From: an uncultured Porphyromonadaceae bacterium
GTDB taxonomy: Bacteria > Bacteroidota > Bacteroidia > Bacteroidales > Muribaculaceae
DNA length: 6,323 nucleotides
Direction: 5' to 3'
Assembly: GCA_905193995.1 (NCBI GenBank)
Contig: CAJJQT010000121.1
Coordinates: 1 to 6,323, forward strand
Shown: positions 1 to 6,146 of the stretch, piece by piece
How positions within the stretch are numbered: the first letter of the stretch is position 1
Layout of the letters: each line of letters opens with the position of its first letter
The notes under the pieces: model-generated
The model's database searches: none
The model's input: only the letters and a program-made list of their open reading frames with translations
Told to the model about the DNA's origin: nothing
Translations under genes and position numbers: made by a program

Positions 1-86
1 GCAGGCTGGAAAGCCTGCTGTCCATAGGCGCAGGCCGGAAAGCCTGCTTTCCATAGGCGCAGGCTGGAAAGCCTGCTTTCCATAGG
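1..86. repeat. 29-bp tandem repeat, three contiguous copies, hairpin-forming
   Basis: Three head-to-tail units lie at 1-29, 30-58 and 59-86; the last is 28 bp because it lacks the final C. They differ by single bases only: G instead of T at 20 and C instead of T at 36. Each unit starts with an inverted repeat, GCAGGCT-GGAA-AGCCTGC, a 7-bp stem with a GNRA-type loop (1-18, 59-76). In unit 2 (30-47) the closing pair is lost, leaving 6 bp. A second, overlapping inverted repeat, GGAAAGC-CT-GCTTTCC (37-52, 66-81; one mismatch at 8-23), could form instead, so the two stems exclude each other. There are no spacers between units. The array begins at the window edge and ends one base before the stop codon of the minus-strand gene, so it lies in that gene's 3' flank. 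Function is unknown; a 3' processing or mRNA-end signal or a dispersed intergenic repeat family are both possible. Confidence 0.9.
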
Positions 87-87
87 T

Positions 88-660
88 TTATTCGTTGACG
101 GGGTTGAATGTGGCGAGTTCGTGGGTGTCGTTGGCGATGCTTGCGATAGCGAGCATGGACTCAGCGAAGAAGCGGTTGATGAGCAGGATGAGGTAGCCAA
201 CAACCGGCCCTCCAATCGCGATCAGGAACGGGCAGTCAACATAGTCGCGCCAGCTGGAGAAGAGCCAGAAGATACCTGCGATGACGCCGACGTATACGCC
301 GAAAATTGCGATAACGATGCCGGCAAACTCGCCGAAGCAGCGGATGATGTTGGCGACGGCGGGGATTGCGACGAAGCGGGCGCCTACGGCGGTGTCATGC
401 GCCATGTCGTCGCCTCGCTTGATCCAGAAGAGGACGCTGAAAGCAGCGAGAGCGATCTGAAGAATTATTACCAATACGGCGACAACAACCATGGTGCCAC
501 CCAAATCAAAGAACTCGGCGGTCTTGGAGATAGAGGCGAGCAGTGCTATGGCGAAGATGACGCCGAGGACGTAGTAGAGCCACTGTATGGGCTGGCGGAA
601 TAGTTTTCCGCTGTCGATGTAGTCGAACATCGGCTTGAGGATAGCTAAGATACTTGACAT
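88..660 (-). CDS. Uncharacterised multi-pass membrane protein (DUF4282-like features, tentative)
   Basis: This gene encodes 190 residues, and I do not recognise a characterised family. Hydrophobic stretches lie at about residues 26-44, 57-80, 99-134 (probably one helix plus a flanking hydrophobic stretch) and 143-162, which suggests a four-helix inner-membrane protein. A short soluble N-terminus contains FDYIDSGKLFRQP. Between the second and third segments is a charged loop, KRGDDMAHDT (81-90). The tail after the last helix, NRFFAESMLAIASIANDTHEL (162-182), has the Arg-x3-Glu and Ile-x-x-Asn arrangement I associate with DUF4282 proteins, but that match is from memory and weak. The start at 660 is the first ATG of the frame and follows an AT-rich leader with a good -7 element. 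It is transcribed away from pta and has no partner in the window; tandem repeats begin directly after its stop. The frame is clearly coding: the opposite strand gives only an improbable acidic peptide. No function is proposed. Confidence 0.8.
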   Translation of the reverse strand: MSSILAILKPMFDYIDSGKLFRQPIQWLYYVLGVIFAIALLASISKTAEFFDLGGTMVVVAVLVIILQIALAAFSVLFWIKRGDDMAHDTAVGARFVAIPAVANIIRCFGEFAGIVIAIFGVYVGVIAGIFWLFSSWRDYVDCPFLIAIGGPVVGYLILLINRFFAESMLAIASIANDTHELATFNPVNE

Positions 661-688
661 AAATATTGTTAATTAAGGTTGAATTGTG

Positions 689-719
689 CAAATATAGTGA
701 TACTTTTTTAATTTGGAAA
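689..719 (-). promoter_or_regulatory. Candidate Bacteroidota-type promoter for the minus-strand membrane protein
   Basis: Read on the minus strand, TATATTTG (696 down to 689) matches the TAnnTTTG -7 consensus exactly. TTTC at 719-716, one base off the TTTG -33 element, sits 19 nt upstream, which is the usual spacing. Transcription would begin near 683, giving a leader of about 20-25 nt before the ATG at 660. The assignment rests on consensus only. Confidence 0.55.
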
Positions 720-736
720 CTTTTTTTGTAATTTTG
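706..736 (+). promoter_or_regulatory. Candidate promoter for pta-ackA
   Basis: TAATTTTG at 729-736 matches the TAnnTTTG -7 consensus. At the expected distance upstream (706-709) there is only TTTT, so the -33 element is poor; a real TTTG at 712-715 is too close. Initiation near 743 would give a leader of about 38 nt. A small inverted repeat, TTTTG-TAGT-CAAAA (732-745), overlaps the -7 element and the predicted start site. The -33 region lies inside the divergent promoter of the neighbouring gene, so the two may compete. Confidence 0.45.
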
Positions 737-780
737 TAGTCAAAATACGGAAATTAAAAAATCAACATAAAACCATTTGT

Positions 781-1794
781 ATGAACTTGTTTGATAATCT
801 TACGAAAAAGGCCAAGGGAAGCCGCCAGCGCATAGTGCTTCCGGAGGGTACGGAGTCGCGGACGCTGACGGCGGCCGACCGCATCCTTGCCGAAGATATC
901 GCCGACATCATCCTGATAGGCAACAACGACGAGATCAAGCGAATGGCCGTCGACATGAACCTGAAGAACATCGACAAGGCCACGATAGTAGATCCGCGCG
1001 ACAAGGCGGTGATCGACCGCTATGCGCCGCTGCTCTATGAGCTCCGCAAATATAAGGGAATGACCGAGGAGCAGTCGCGGCTGACGGCGGCGAATCCGCT
1101 GTTTCTGGGCTGCCTGATGGTGAAGGCCGGTGACGCCGACGGCGAGGTAGCCGGAGCGCAGAACACGACCGGCAACGTGCTGCGCGCGGCTTTCCAGGTG
1201 ATCAAGACGCGTCCGGGCATCAGTGTGGTATCGGGAGCTTTCCTGATGCTGCTGCCCGAGGGCAGCAAATTCGGCGACGACGGGGTACTGGTGTTCGCCG
1301 ACTGCGCTGTGGTGCCTGATCCGAATGCGGAGGAACTGGCACAGATAGCCGTGTGCTCGGCCGAGACAGCCCGCAATCTTGTCGGAATCGAACCGCGCGT
1401 GGCCCTGCTGTCGTTCTCGACCAAGGGTTCGGCCAAGCATGAGCGGGTGGACAAGGTAGTAGAGGCTACAGCCCTGGCGCACAAGCTTGCCCCCAATCTC
1501 ATAATCGACGGCGAGCTTCAGGCCGACGCAGCCATAGTACCGTCGGTAGCTCATAAGAAAGCCCCGGACAGCATACTGAACGGTAACGCGAACGTGCTGG
1601 TGTTCCCGTCGCTCGAGGTCGGCAACATCGCATACAAGCTGGTGCAGCGCATAGGCGGCGTGCAGGCCGTCGGGCCGATCCTGCAGGGGCTTGCAGCGCC
1701 GGTGAGCGACCTTTCGCGCGGGTGCTTCCCGGAAGATATCTACAAGACCATCATACTAACGTGCTGCCAGGCTATCGGCGCCAAATCGAAGTAA
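781..1794 (+). CDS. pta: Phosphate acetyltransferase (short form)
   Basis: Pta converts acetyl-CoA and phosphate to acetyl phosphate and CoA in the cytoplasm, the first step of acetate formation. The 337 residues are a single PTA_PTB catalytic domain. The length fits short bacterial and archaeal forms, and the N-terminal P-loop and DRTGG regulatory domains of the roughly 700-residue enterobacterial Pta are absent. Visible family blocks are [11 protein letters not shown] (19-29), [20 protein letters not shown] (124-143), [10 protein letters not shown] (209-218), [12 protein letters not shown] (243-254), [16 protein letters not shown] (275-290) and the C-terminal [13 protein letters not shown] (308-320). 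Ser312, Arg313 and Asp319 occupy the positions of the catalytic Ser/Arg/Asp known from the Methanosarcina enzyme; Arg135 is another conserved arginine. The first ATG is used, after an AT-rich leader with no Shine-Dalgarno sequence, as is normal in Bacteroidota. ackA begins 15 bp after the stop, so the pair is almost certainly co-transcribed. All key residues are intact. Confidence 0.97.
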   Translation: MNLFDNLTKKAKGSRQRIVLPEGTESRTLTAADRILAEDIADIILIGNNDEIKRMAVDMNLKNIDKATIVDPRDKAVIDRYAPLLYELRKYKGMTEEQSRLTAANPLFLGCLMVKAGDADGEVAGAQNTTGNVLRAAFQVIKTRPGISVVSGAFLMLLPEGSKFGDDGVLVFADCAVVPDPNAEELAQIAVCSAETARNLVGIEPRVALLSFSTKGSAKHERVDKVVEATALAHKLAPNLIIDGELQADAAIVPSVAHKKAPDSILNGNANVLVFPSLEVGNIAYKLVQRIGGVQAVGPILQGLAAPVSDLSRGCFPEDIYKTIILTCCQAIGAKSK

Positions 1795-1809
1795 TCAAAC
1801 ACAAAGTAT

Positions 1810-3009
1810 ATGAAAATTCTCGTTCTCAACTCGGGCAGCAGCTCGGTGAAATACAAGCTGATCGACACCGACAGCGAAAAGACCCTGGCCGAAGGCGGTG
1901 TCGAAAAAATCGGGCTCGCCGACGGCTTCCTGAAATACAAGCGTCCCGACGGCACGAAGGCCATCATCGAACTGGGCAAGACTGACCATCAGGGAGCCAT
2001 CAAGGCCATACTGAACCTTCTGACGGATCCGGAATGGGGCTGTCTGAAGTCGTTCGACGAAATCGACGCTGTAGGCCACCGCGTGGTGCACGGCGCAGAG
2101 ACCTTCACGAAGAGCGTGCTGATCGACGGCGCGGTCAAGGAGAAGATCCGCGAGTGCTATGACCTGGCACCGCTGCACAATCCGGCCAACATGACCGGTA
2201 TCGAGGCCATCGACGCCCTGATGCCGGGCGTGCCGCAGGTGGCAGTGTTCGACACGGCCTTCCACCAGACGATGCCTGCGAAGTCGTATATGTACGCACT
2301 GCCCTACAAGTTCTACAAGGAAGACGGCGTGCGCCGCTACGGCTTCCACGGGACGAGCCACCGATACGTGTCGCAGCGCGTGTGCGAGTTCCTGGGCGTG
2401 GACATCACCAAGCAGAAGATAATCACCTGCCACATCGGCAACGGCGGGTCGATCACGGCCGTGGGGTACGGCAAGAGCATCGATACATCGATGGGGCTGA
2501 CCCCGACCGAAGGCCTGATGATGGGCACGCGTGTGGGCGACGTCGATCCCGGCGTACTCACTTTCCTGATGCTCAAGCACGGCTATACGGCCGAGCAGCT
2601 GCAGAAGATCATCAACAAGGAGAGCGGCATGGCCGGCGTGACCGAAATATCGAGCGATATGCGCGAGATCGAAGCAGCCGTGAACGCCGGCAACGAACGC
2701 GCACGGCTGGGCCTGGACATGTACCAGCAGCGCATCATCAAATACATAGGCGCGTATGCGGCCGAGATGGGCGGTGTGGATATCATCGTATTCACCGGCG
2801 GCGTGGGCGAGAACCAGACCGGCCTGCGTGCCGACGTATGCAAGCCTCTGAAATTCATGGGCGTGGAGATCGACGCCGAAGCCAACAAGGTGCGCGGCGA
2901 AGAGGCCGTGATATCGTCGGCCGACTCGAAGGTGAAGGTGTGCGTCATTCCCACCGACGAGGAGCTGATGATCGCGCTCGACACCAAGGACATCGTGTCG
3001 AAGCTCTGA
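1810..3009 (+). CDS. ackA: Acetate kinase
   Basis: AckA transfers the phosphoryl group of acetyl phosphate to ADP, giving acetate and ATP, and completes the substrate-level phosphorylation begun by Pta. The 399 residues match the usual length. It is an ASKHA-fold kinase with every signature block visible: LVLNSGSSSVKYKL (4-17, Asn7), GHRVVHGAE (89-97, Arg91), VFDTAFHQ (146-153, Asp148), YGFHGTSHRYVS (177-188, His180), IITCHIGNGGSI (204-215), MGTRVGDVDPG (238-248, Arg241), VFTGGVGEN (327-335) and PTDEELMIA (381-389, Glu384). The numbering coincides with the residues mapped as catalytic in the Methanosarcina thermophila enzyme. The gene starts 15 bp after the pta stop without a Shine-Dalgarno sequence, and an intrinsic terminator follows 20 bp after its own stop. 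In a fermentative gut anaerobe this pair would be a major ATP and acetate source. Nothing about it is unusual. Confidence 0.98.
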   Translation: MKILVLNSGSSSVKYKLIDTDSEKTLAEGGVEKIGLADGFLKYKRPDGTKAIIELGKTDHQGAIKAILNLLTDPEWGCLKSFDEIDAVGHRVVHGAETFTKSVLIDGAVKEKIRECYDLAPLHNPANMTGIEAIDALMPGVPQVAVFDTAFHQTMPAKSYMYALPYKFYKEDGVRRYGFHGTSHRYVSQRVCEFLGVDITKQKIITCHIGNGGSITAVGYGKSIDTSMGLTPTEGLMMGTRVGDVDPGVLTFLMLKHGYTAEQLQKIINKESGMAGVTEISSDMREIEAAVNAGNERARLGLDMYQQRIIKYIGAYAAEMGGVDIIVFTGGVGENQTGLRADVCKPLKFMGVEIDAEANKVRGEEAVISSADSKVKVCVIPTDEELMIALDTKDIVSKL

Positions 3010-3029
3010 TAAGCGATACACATTAATAT

Positions 3030-3065
3030 ATGCCTTCGGTCAAAAGCGGCCGAAGGCATTTTTTT
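3030..3065 (+). terminator. Intrinsic terminator of pta-ackA
   Basis: ATGCCTTCGG (3030-3039) pairs perfectly with CCGAAGGCAT (3050-3059). A U-G pair (3040/3049) and a C-G pair (3041/3048) extend this to a 12-bp stem closing a six-base loop. A run of seven T (3059-3065) follows at once. It lies 20 bp after the ackA stop and in the right orientation. Confidence 0.93.
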
Positions 3066-3066
3066 C

Positions 3067-3097
3067 TTGGCCGTTTTAGTTAAAATCGTTAACTTTG
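3067..3097 (+). promoter_or_regulatory. Promoter of the TPP-riboswitch operon
   Basis: TAACTTTG at 3090-3097 matches the Bacteroidota -7 consensus TAnnTTTG exactly. TTG at 3067-3069 lies 20 nt upstream, at the expected place for the -33 element. The predicted start is about 3102-3104, which places the downstream hairpin and the whole aptamer inside the leader. The -33 element begins two bases after the T-run of the ackA terminator, so the two transcription units are packed with almost no gap. Confidence 0.7.
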
Positions 3098-3101
3098 CAG
3101 C

Positions 3102-3133
3102 GGCTTTCCGGACGGCGGAGTCTGTCCGGAGCC
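3102..3133 (+). other. GC-rich stem-loop at the 5' end of the thiamine operon leader
   Basis: TCCGGAC (3107-3113) pairs with GTCCGGA (3124-3130). A G-U pair (3114/3123) and a G-C pair (3115/3122) continue the stem inward to a six-base loop. GGC (3102-3104) pairs with GCC (3131-3133) across a two-base TT bulge. No T-run follows, so it is not a standard terminator. It lies between the predicted transcription start and the TPP aptamer. A role as 5'-end mRNA stabiliser is inference. Confidence 0.6.
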
Positions 3134-3150
3134 AAGAGTTCATTAACAAC

Positions 3151-3240
3151 AGTTAGGGGTGCGCCCGGCAGCCGAAAGGCCGGGAGCTGAGATCATACCC
3201 TTTGAACCTGAACCGGTTAGTACCGGCGTAGAGAAAATTT
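3151..3240 (+). promoter_or_regulatory. TPP riboswitch (thi box)
   Basis: The aptamer core is recognisable throughout. GGGGTGC (3156-3162) opens the P2 helix, and GGGT (3157-3160) pairs with ACCC (3197-3200). P3 is CCCGGC (3164-3169) with GCCGGG (3179-3184). The conserved CTGAGA (3187-3192) and ATACCC (3195-3200) follow, then TTTGAACCTGA (3201-3211). CCGG (3213-3216) pairs with CCGG (3223-3226) across TTAGTA, and GCGTAGAGAA (3226-3235) closes the core. These are the thiamine-pyrophosphate-binding motifs. P1 is weak: AGTT (3151-3154) with AATT (3236-3239), including one G-U pair. The aptamer ends within about two bases of the receptor's ATG, leaving no room for a terminator or a separate expression platform. 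Control of translation initiation by TPP binding is therefore the likeliest mode; that step is inferred. Confidence 0.95.
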
Positions 3241-3241
3241 A

Positions 3242-5488
3242 ATGATGAAGAAACAACTTCTGAAAGGCGTGGTGGCCCTTGTGGCCGCTGTGCCCGCCAC
3301 CGCGCACGCCGCCCAGTCGGAAGCGGCCGTGGCCGATTCCTCAGTGATTAATCTGAAAGACGTGGAAGTCGTGGCGAACCGCGCCAACGACCGCACTCCC
3401 GTGGCGTTCACGAACTTCACGGCCGCGGACATCGACGCCGCCAATGACGGGCGAGACATCCCGTTCATGATCGCCTCGACACCGTCGATCGTCGTGACGG
3501 GCGACGCGGGCGGCGGCATCGGCTATTCGTCGATCCGCGTGCGCGGCACAGACCCGACCCGCATCAACATCACGGCCAACGGCGTGCCAATCAACGACTC
3601 GGAGAGCGGGAACGTATACTGGGTGAACATGCCCGACCTGGCATCGTCGCTGCGCGACATCCAGATCCAGCGCGGTGCCGGCACATCGACCAACGGCGCA
3701 GGTGCGTTCGGCGCAAGTATCAACATGATCACCGACGCACCCTCGTACCAACCCTCGGCCGAGGTCATCGCCTCGTACGGCTCGTATAACTCCAACCGCG
3801 AGACCGTCAAGGTCAACTCGGGCCTGTTCGGCGACCACTGGAGCGTTGACGCCCGCTTCTCGCACATCGGGTCGGACGGCTACATCGACCGCGCCTACTC
3901 CAAGCTGTGGAGCTACATGGGACAGCTCGCCTATATGGATACAAACACAATGACCCGTCTGGTGGCCTTCGGCGGCAAGGAGCAGACCTACATGGCATGG
4001 GACTATGCGTCGAAGGAGCAGATGGAGGAATTCGGCCGCCGCTACAATCCGTGCGGCGAATACACGGCATCGGACGGCTCGACGGCCTACTACCGCGACC
4101 AGTTCGACCACTTCGTGCAGCACCACATACAGCTGATCGGCTCGCAGCGGCTGGCCGATCGCTGGCGCCTGAACGTGACGCTGCATTACACCAAGGGTGA
4201 CGGCTACTACAACCAGTATAAGACACGCCGCACGCTGACCGAATACGGTCTTGAACCGTTCTACAACGCCGAGGGTGAGCTGATAGAGAAGAGCGACCTC
4301 GTGCGTCTGAAATACAACGACAACGACTTCGGCGGCGGCATGTTCAACATCAACTACACAGGCGGCCGGCTGAACGCCGTGATCGGCGGCGCCGCCAACT
4401 GGCACCGCGGCAACCACTTCGGCCGCATCGCGTGGGTGCGCAACTACATCGGCGCCATCGACCCGCTGCAGGAATACTACTTCAACGTGGGCCGCAAATT
4501 CGACACCAACATCTACGGCCGCGCCGACGTCGAGATCTGCCGCGGTCTGTCGGGCTACGCCGACCTGCAGTTCCGCCACATCCGCTATTCGATCCGCGGC
4601 ATCAGCGACAACTACGACTACAACATCGACGGTCCGGCCCGGCTGGATGTGCTGCGCAACTACAACTTCTTCAACCCCAAGGCTGGCCTTACGTACACGT
4701 CGGGCGCGCACCGCGCGTTCGTGTCGTGGAGCGTGGCCCACAAGGAGCCCGTGCGCGACAACTTCACCGACGGCGATCCGAACCACTATCCGACGGCCGA
4801 GCGCCTGTTCGACTACGAGGCAGGCTACTCGTGGGGCAACAATCTCGTGACCGTCGGCGCCAACCTCTACTACATGGACTACAAGGATCAGCTCGTAGTG
4901 ACCGGCCAGCTGTCGGACACCGGCAACCCGCTGAGCGTGAATGTTCCCGACAGCTACCGCATGGGCATCGAGCTCCAGGGCACACTGACGCCGCTGAGCT
5001 GGTTTGACTGGAGTGTGAACGCCACGCTGTCGCGCAACCGCATCAAGAACTTCACCGAGTATATCTACGAGGATGAATGGACCAACCCAATCTCGATCGA
5101 CTGCGGCGACACCCCGATAGCCTTCTCGCCCGACTTCATCCTCAACAATGCCTTCAACTTCCACGTAGCCGACTTCTCGGCGTCGCTGAACACCCGCTAC
5201 GTGTCGTCGCAGTACATGAACAACGCCCGCTCGGCTATCGCCAAGCTCGACGGCTACTGCGTGTCGGACTTGCACCTGGGCTACAAGTTCACCAAGATCA
5301 AAGGTGTGAAGGCGCTGAACCTGTCGTTCTCGATATACAATATCTTCAACAAGAAGTATTTCAACAACGGCTACACCGGCGCCGGCTACTCGGTAGGCGA
5401 CGACGGCAAGCCCGAGATCTACCGCTACGCCGGCTTCGCCGCCCAGGCCACCTGCCACGTGATGGGCACAGTAGGCCTGACATTCTGA
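3242..5488 (+). CDS. TonB-dependent outer-membrane receptor, probably for thiamine or its phosphates
   Basis: The protein has 748 residues. Residues 1-23 form a signal peptide: MMKK, a hydrophobic core, and a likely cut after AHA. A TonB-box-like segment, INLKDVEVVA, lies at 36-45. The plug domain (about 50-165) contains SIRVRGTDPTRINI (97-110), NGVPINDSESGNVYW (113-127), LRDIQIQRGAGTSTNGAGAF (137-156) and INMIT (160-164). The rest is a 22-strand-type barrel rich in aromatic and Asn/Asp residues, ending in VGLTF with the C-terminal Phe typical of outer-membrane proteins. The SusC-type N-terminal carboxypeptidase-like extension is missing and no SusD partner is nearby, so this is a small-molecule rather than a glycan receptor. 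Substrate is inferred from context: the TPP riboswitch touches the start codon, and a PnuC-family permease follows by 12 bp. A thiamine receptor with this arrangement is known in Bacteroides. Either of two adjacent ATGs (3242, 3245) could start the protein. Confidence 0.93.
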   Translation: MMKKQLLKGVVALVAAVPATAHAAQSEAAVADSSVINLKDVEVVANRANDRTPVAFTNFTAADIDAANDGRDIPFMIASTPSIVVTGDAGGGIGYSSIRVRGTDPTRINITANGVPINDSESGNVYWVNMPDLASSLRDIQIQRGAGTSTNGAGAFGASINMITDAPSYQPSAEVIASYGSYNSNRETVKVNSGLFGDHWSVDARFSHIGSDGYIDRAYSKLWSYMGQLAYMDTNTMTRLVAFGGKEQTYMAWDYASKEQMEEFGRRYNPCGEYTASDGSTAYYRDQFDHFVQHHIQLIGSQRLADRWRLNVTLHYTKGDGYYNQYKTRRTLTEYGLEPFYNAEGELIEKSDLVRLKYNDNDFGGGMFNINYTGGRLNAVIGGAANWHRGNHFGRIAWVRNYIGAIDPLQEYYFNVGRKFDTNIYGRADVEICRGLSGYADLQFRHIRYSIRGISDNYDYNIDGPARLDVLRNYNFFNPKAGLTYTSGAHRAFVSWSVAHKEPVRDNFTDGDPNHYPTAERLFDYEAGYSWGNNLVTVGANLYYMDYKDQLVVTGQLSDTGNPLSVNVPDSYRMGIELQGTLTPLSWFDWSVNATLSRNRIKNFTEYIYEDEWTNPISIDCGDTPIAFSPDFILNNAFNFHVADFSASLNTRYVSSQYMNNARSAIAKLDGYCVSDLHLGYKFTKIKGVKALNLSFSIYNIFNKKYFNNGYTGAGYSVGDDGKPEIYRYAGFAAQATCHVMGTVGLTF

Positions 5489-5500
5489 TCGAGCTAAGAA

Positions 5501-6076
5501 ATGTCATTCGACCTTTTCATCGAGATCCTCGGCTTCGTCATCGGAGTTATCTATCTGGTGCTTGAGTACTATGCCAAGCCTCAGGTGTGGATAGCTTCAG
5601 TGGTGATGCCGATGATCTCGATGTGGCTTTATTTCCGCAAGGGGCTGTACGCCGACTTCGCCATCAATATCTACTATGTGGTGATAGCGGTCTACGGCTA
5701 TATAGCGTGGACAATGCGCAGCCGCAAGGATGCCGACCGCCCGGCGCTGCGGATCACGCATCTGCCCGCCTGGGTAGGCGGCTTCTGCCTGGCGGCCACT
5801 GGGCTGCTGTGGTGGCTGATATGGTATGTGCTGGCGCATTTCACGGACAGCAACGTGCCGGTGGCCGACGCCTTCACTACGGCGCTGAGCATCGTGGCGC
5901 TGTGGATGATGGCGCGCAAGTATGCCGAGCAGTGGCTGGCGTGGCTGATAGTGGACGCCGTGTGCGTCGGGCTCTACATCTACAAGGGCATCTACCTCTA
6001 CGCCTCGCTCTATGCTGCCTACACGGTAATCGCCGTCTTCGGCTACCGCAAGTGGCTGCGGCTGATGAAGGATTGA
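5501..6076 (+). CDS. pnuT: PnuC-family vitamin permease, probably thiamine transporter PnuT
   Basis: The protein has 191 residues and is almost wholly membrane-embedded. Hydrophobic segments lie at about 4-22, 28-45, 52-71, 91-112, 125-138, 142-160 and 164-182, consistent with the seven-helix PnuC fold. PnuC-like blocks are GVIYLVLEYYAKPQVW (15-30), ADFAINIYYVVIAVYGYIAW (51-70), DAFTTALSIVALWMMARKYA (123-142) and WLIVDAVCVGLYIYKGIYL (148-166). The last two carry the conserved Lys-x3-Glu/Gln-Trp and Trp-x3-Asp pattern of the family. PnuC proteins move unphosphorylated vitamins by facilitated diffusion and rely on a kinase to trap them. Family members differ in substrate (nicotinamide riboside, thiamine, riboflavin), and sequence alone does not decide; the upstream TPP riboswitch and co-transcribed receptor favour thiamine, hence PnuT. 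The gene starts 12 bp after the receptor stop without a Shine-Dalgarno sequence, so it should share the riboswitch-controlled mRNA, though translational control may act less directly on it. No kinase gene follows in the window. Confidence 0.9.
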   Translation: MSFDLFIEILGFVIGVIYLVLEYYAKPQVWIASVVMPMISMWLYFRKGLYADFAINIYYVVIAVYGYIAWTMRSRKDADRPALRITHLPAWVGGFCLAATGLLWWLIWYVLAHFTDSNVPVADAFTTALSIVALWMMARKYAEQWLAWLIVDAVCVGLYIYKGIYLYASLYAAYTVIAVFGYRKWLRLMKD

Positions 6077-6078
6077 TT

Positions 6079-6146
6079 ATTATGCATGTTTGGTCTGTAT
6101 AGGACAAAACATAATGATAAGAAAAAGGATATAATTGTTTTTTATC
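6079..6146. terminator. Possible terminator region after pnuT (two imperfect AT-rich hairpins)
   Basis: ATTAT (6079-6083) pairs with ATAAT (6111-6115). After a four-base bulge, GTTT and GTC (6088-6095) pair with GAC and AAAC (6103-6110) around one G-A mismatch. A second A-rich/T-rich stem follows: GATAA-G-AAAA (6116-6125) with TTTTATC (6140-6146), extended by a T-run that starts at 6138. Position after the pnuT stop and the T-run suggest transcription end, but the T-run is separated from the first stem and the stems are weak. It could serve both strands if the minus-strand frame to the right is a gene. Confidence 0.3.

Noticed and set aside
1..86. CRISPR array
   Set aside because: The 29-bp units are directly contiguous with no spacers, and there are no cas genes in the window.
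121..603. 160-codon plus-strand frame opposite the membrane protein
   Set aside because: The peptide is an extremely acidic Asp/Glu/Gly/Ala string, the expected antisense of hydrophobic codons. The minus strand has the membrane-protein pattern and the promoter.
1795..3021. 408-codon and, opposite pta, 266-codon minus-strand open frames
   Set aside because: Both mirror the intact pta and ackA genes. The translations are Arg/His/Leu/Val-rich with no recognisable fold, which is typical of antisense shadows in GC-rich DNA.
3102..3133. Hairpin read as a second terminator or as part of the TPP aptamer
   Set aside because: No T-run follows it, and the complete aptamer core is accounted for by 3151-3240, 18 bases downstream.
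3341..5458. 705-codon open frame on the minus strand opposite the TonB-dependent receptor
   Set aside because: The frame lies entirely inside a clearly coding gene of GC-rich codon use, where antisense stops are rare. Its translation is a repetitive Val/Ala/Arg/His-rich string with no domain.
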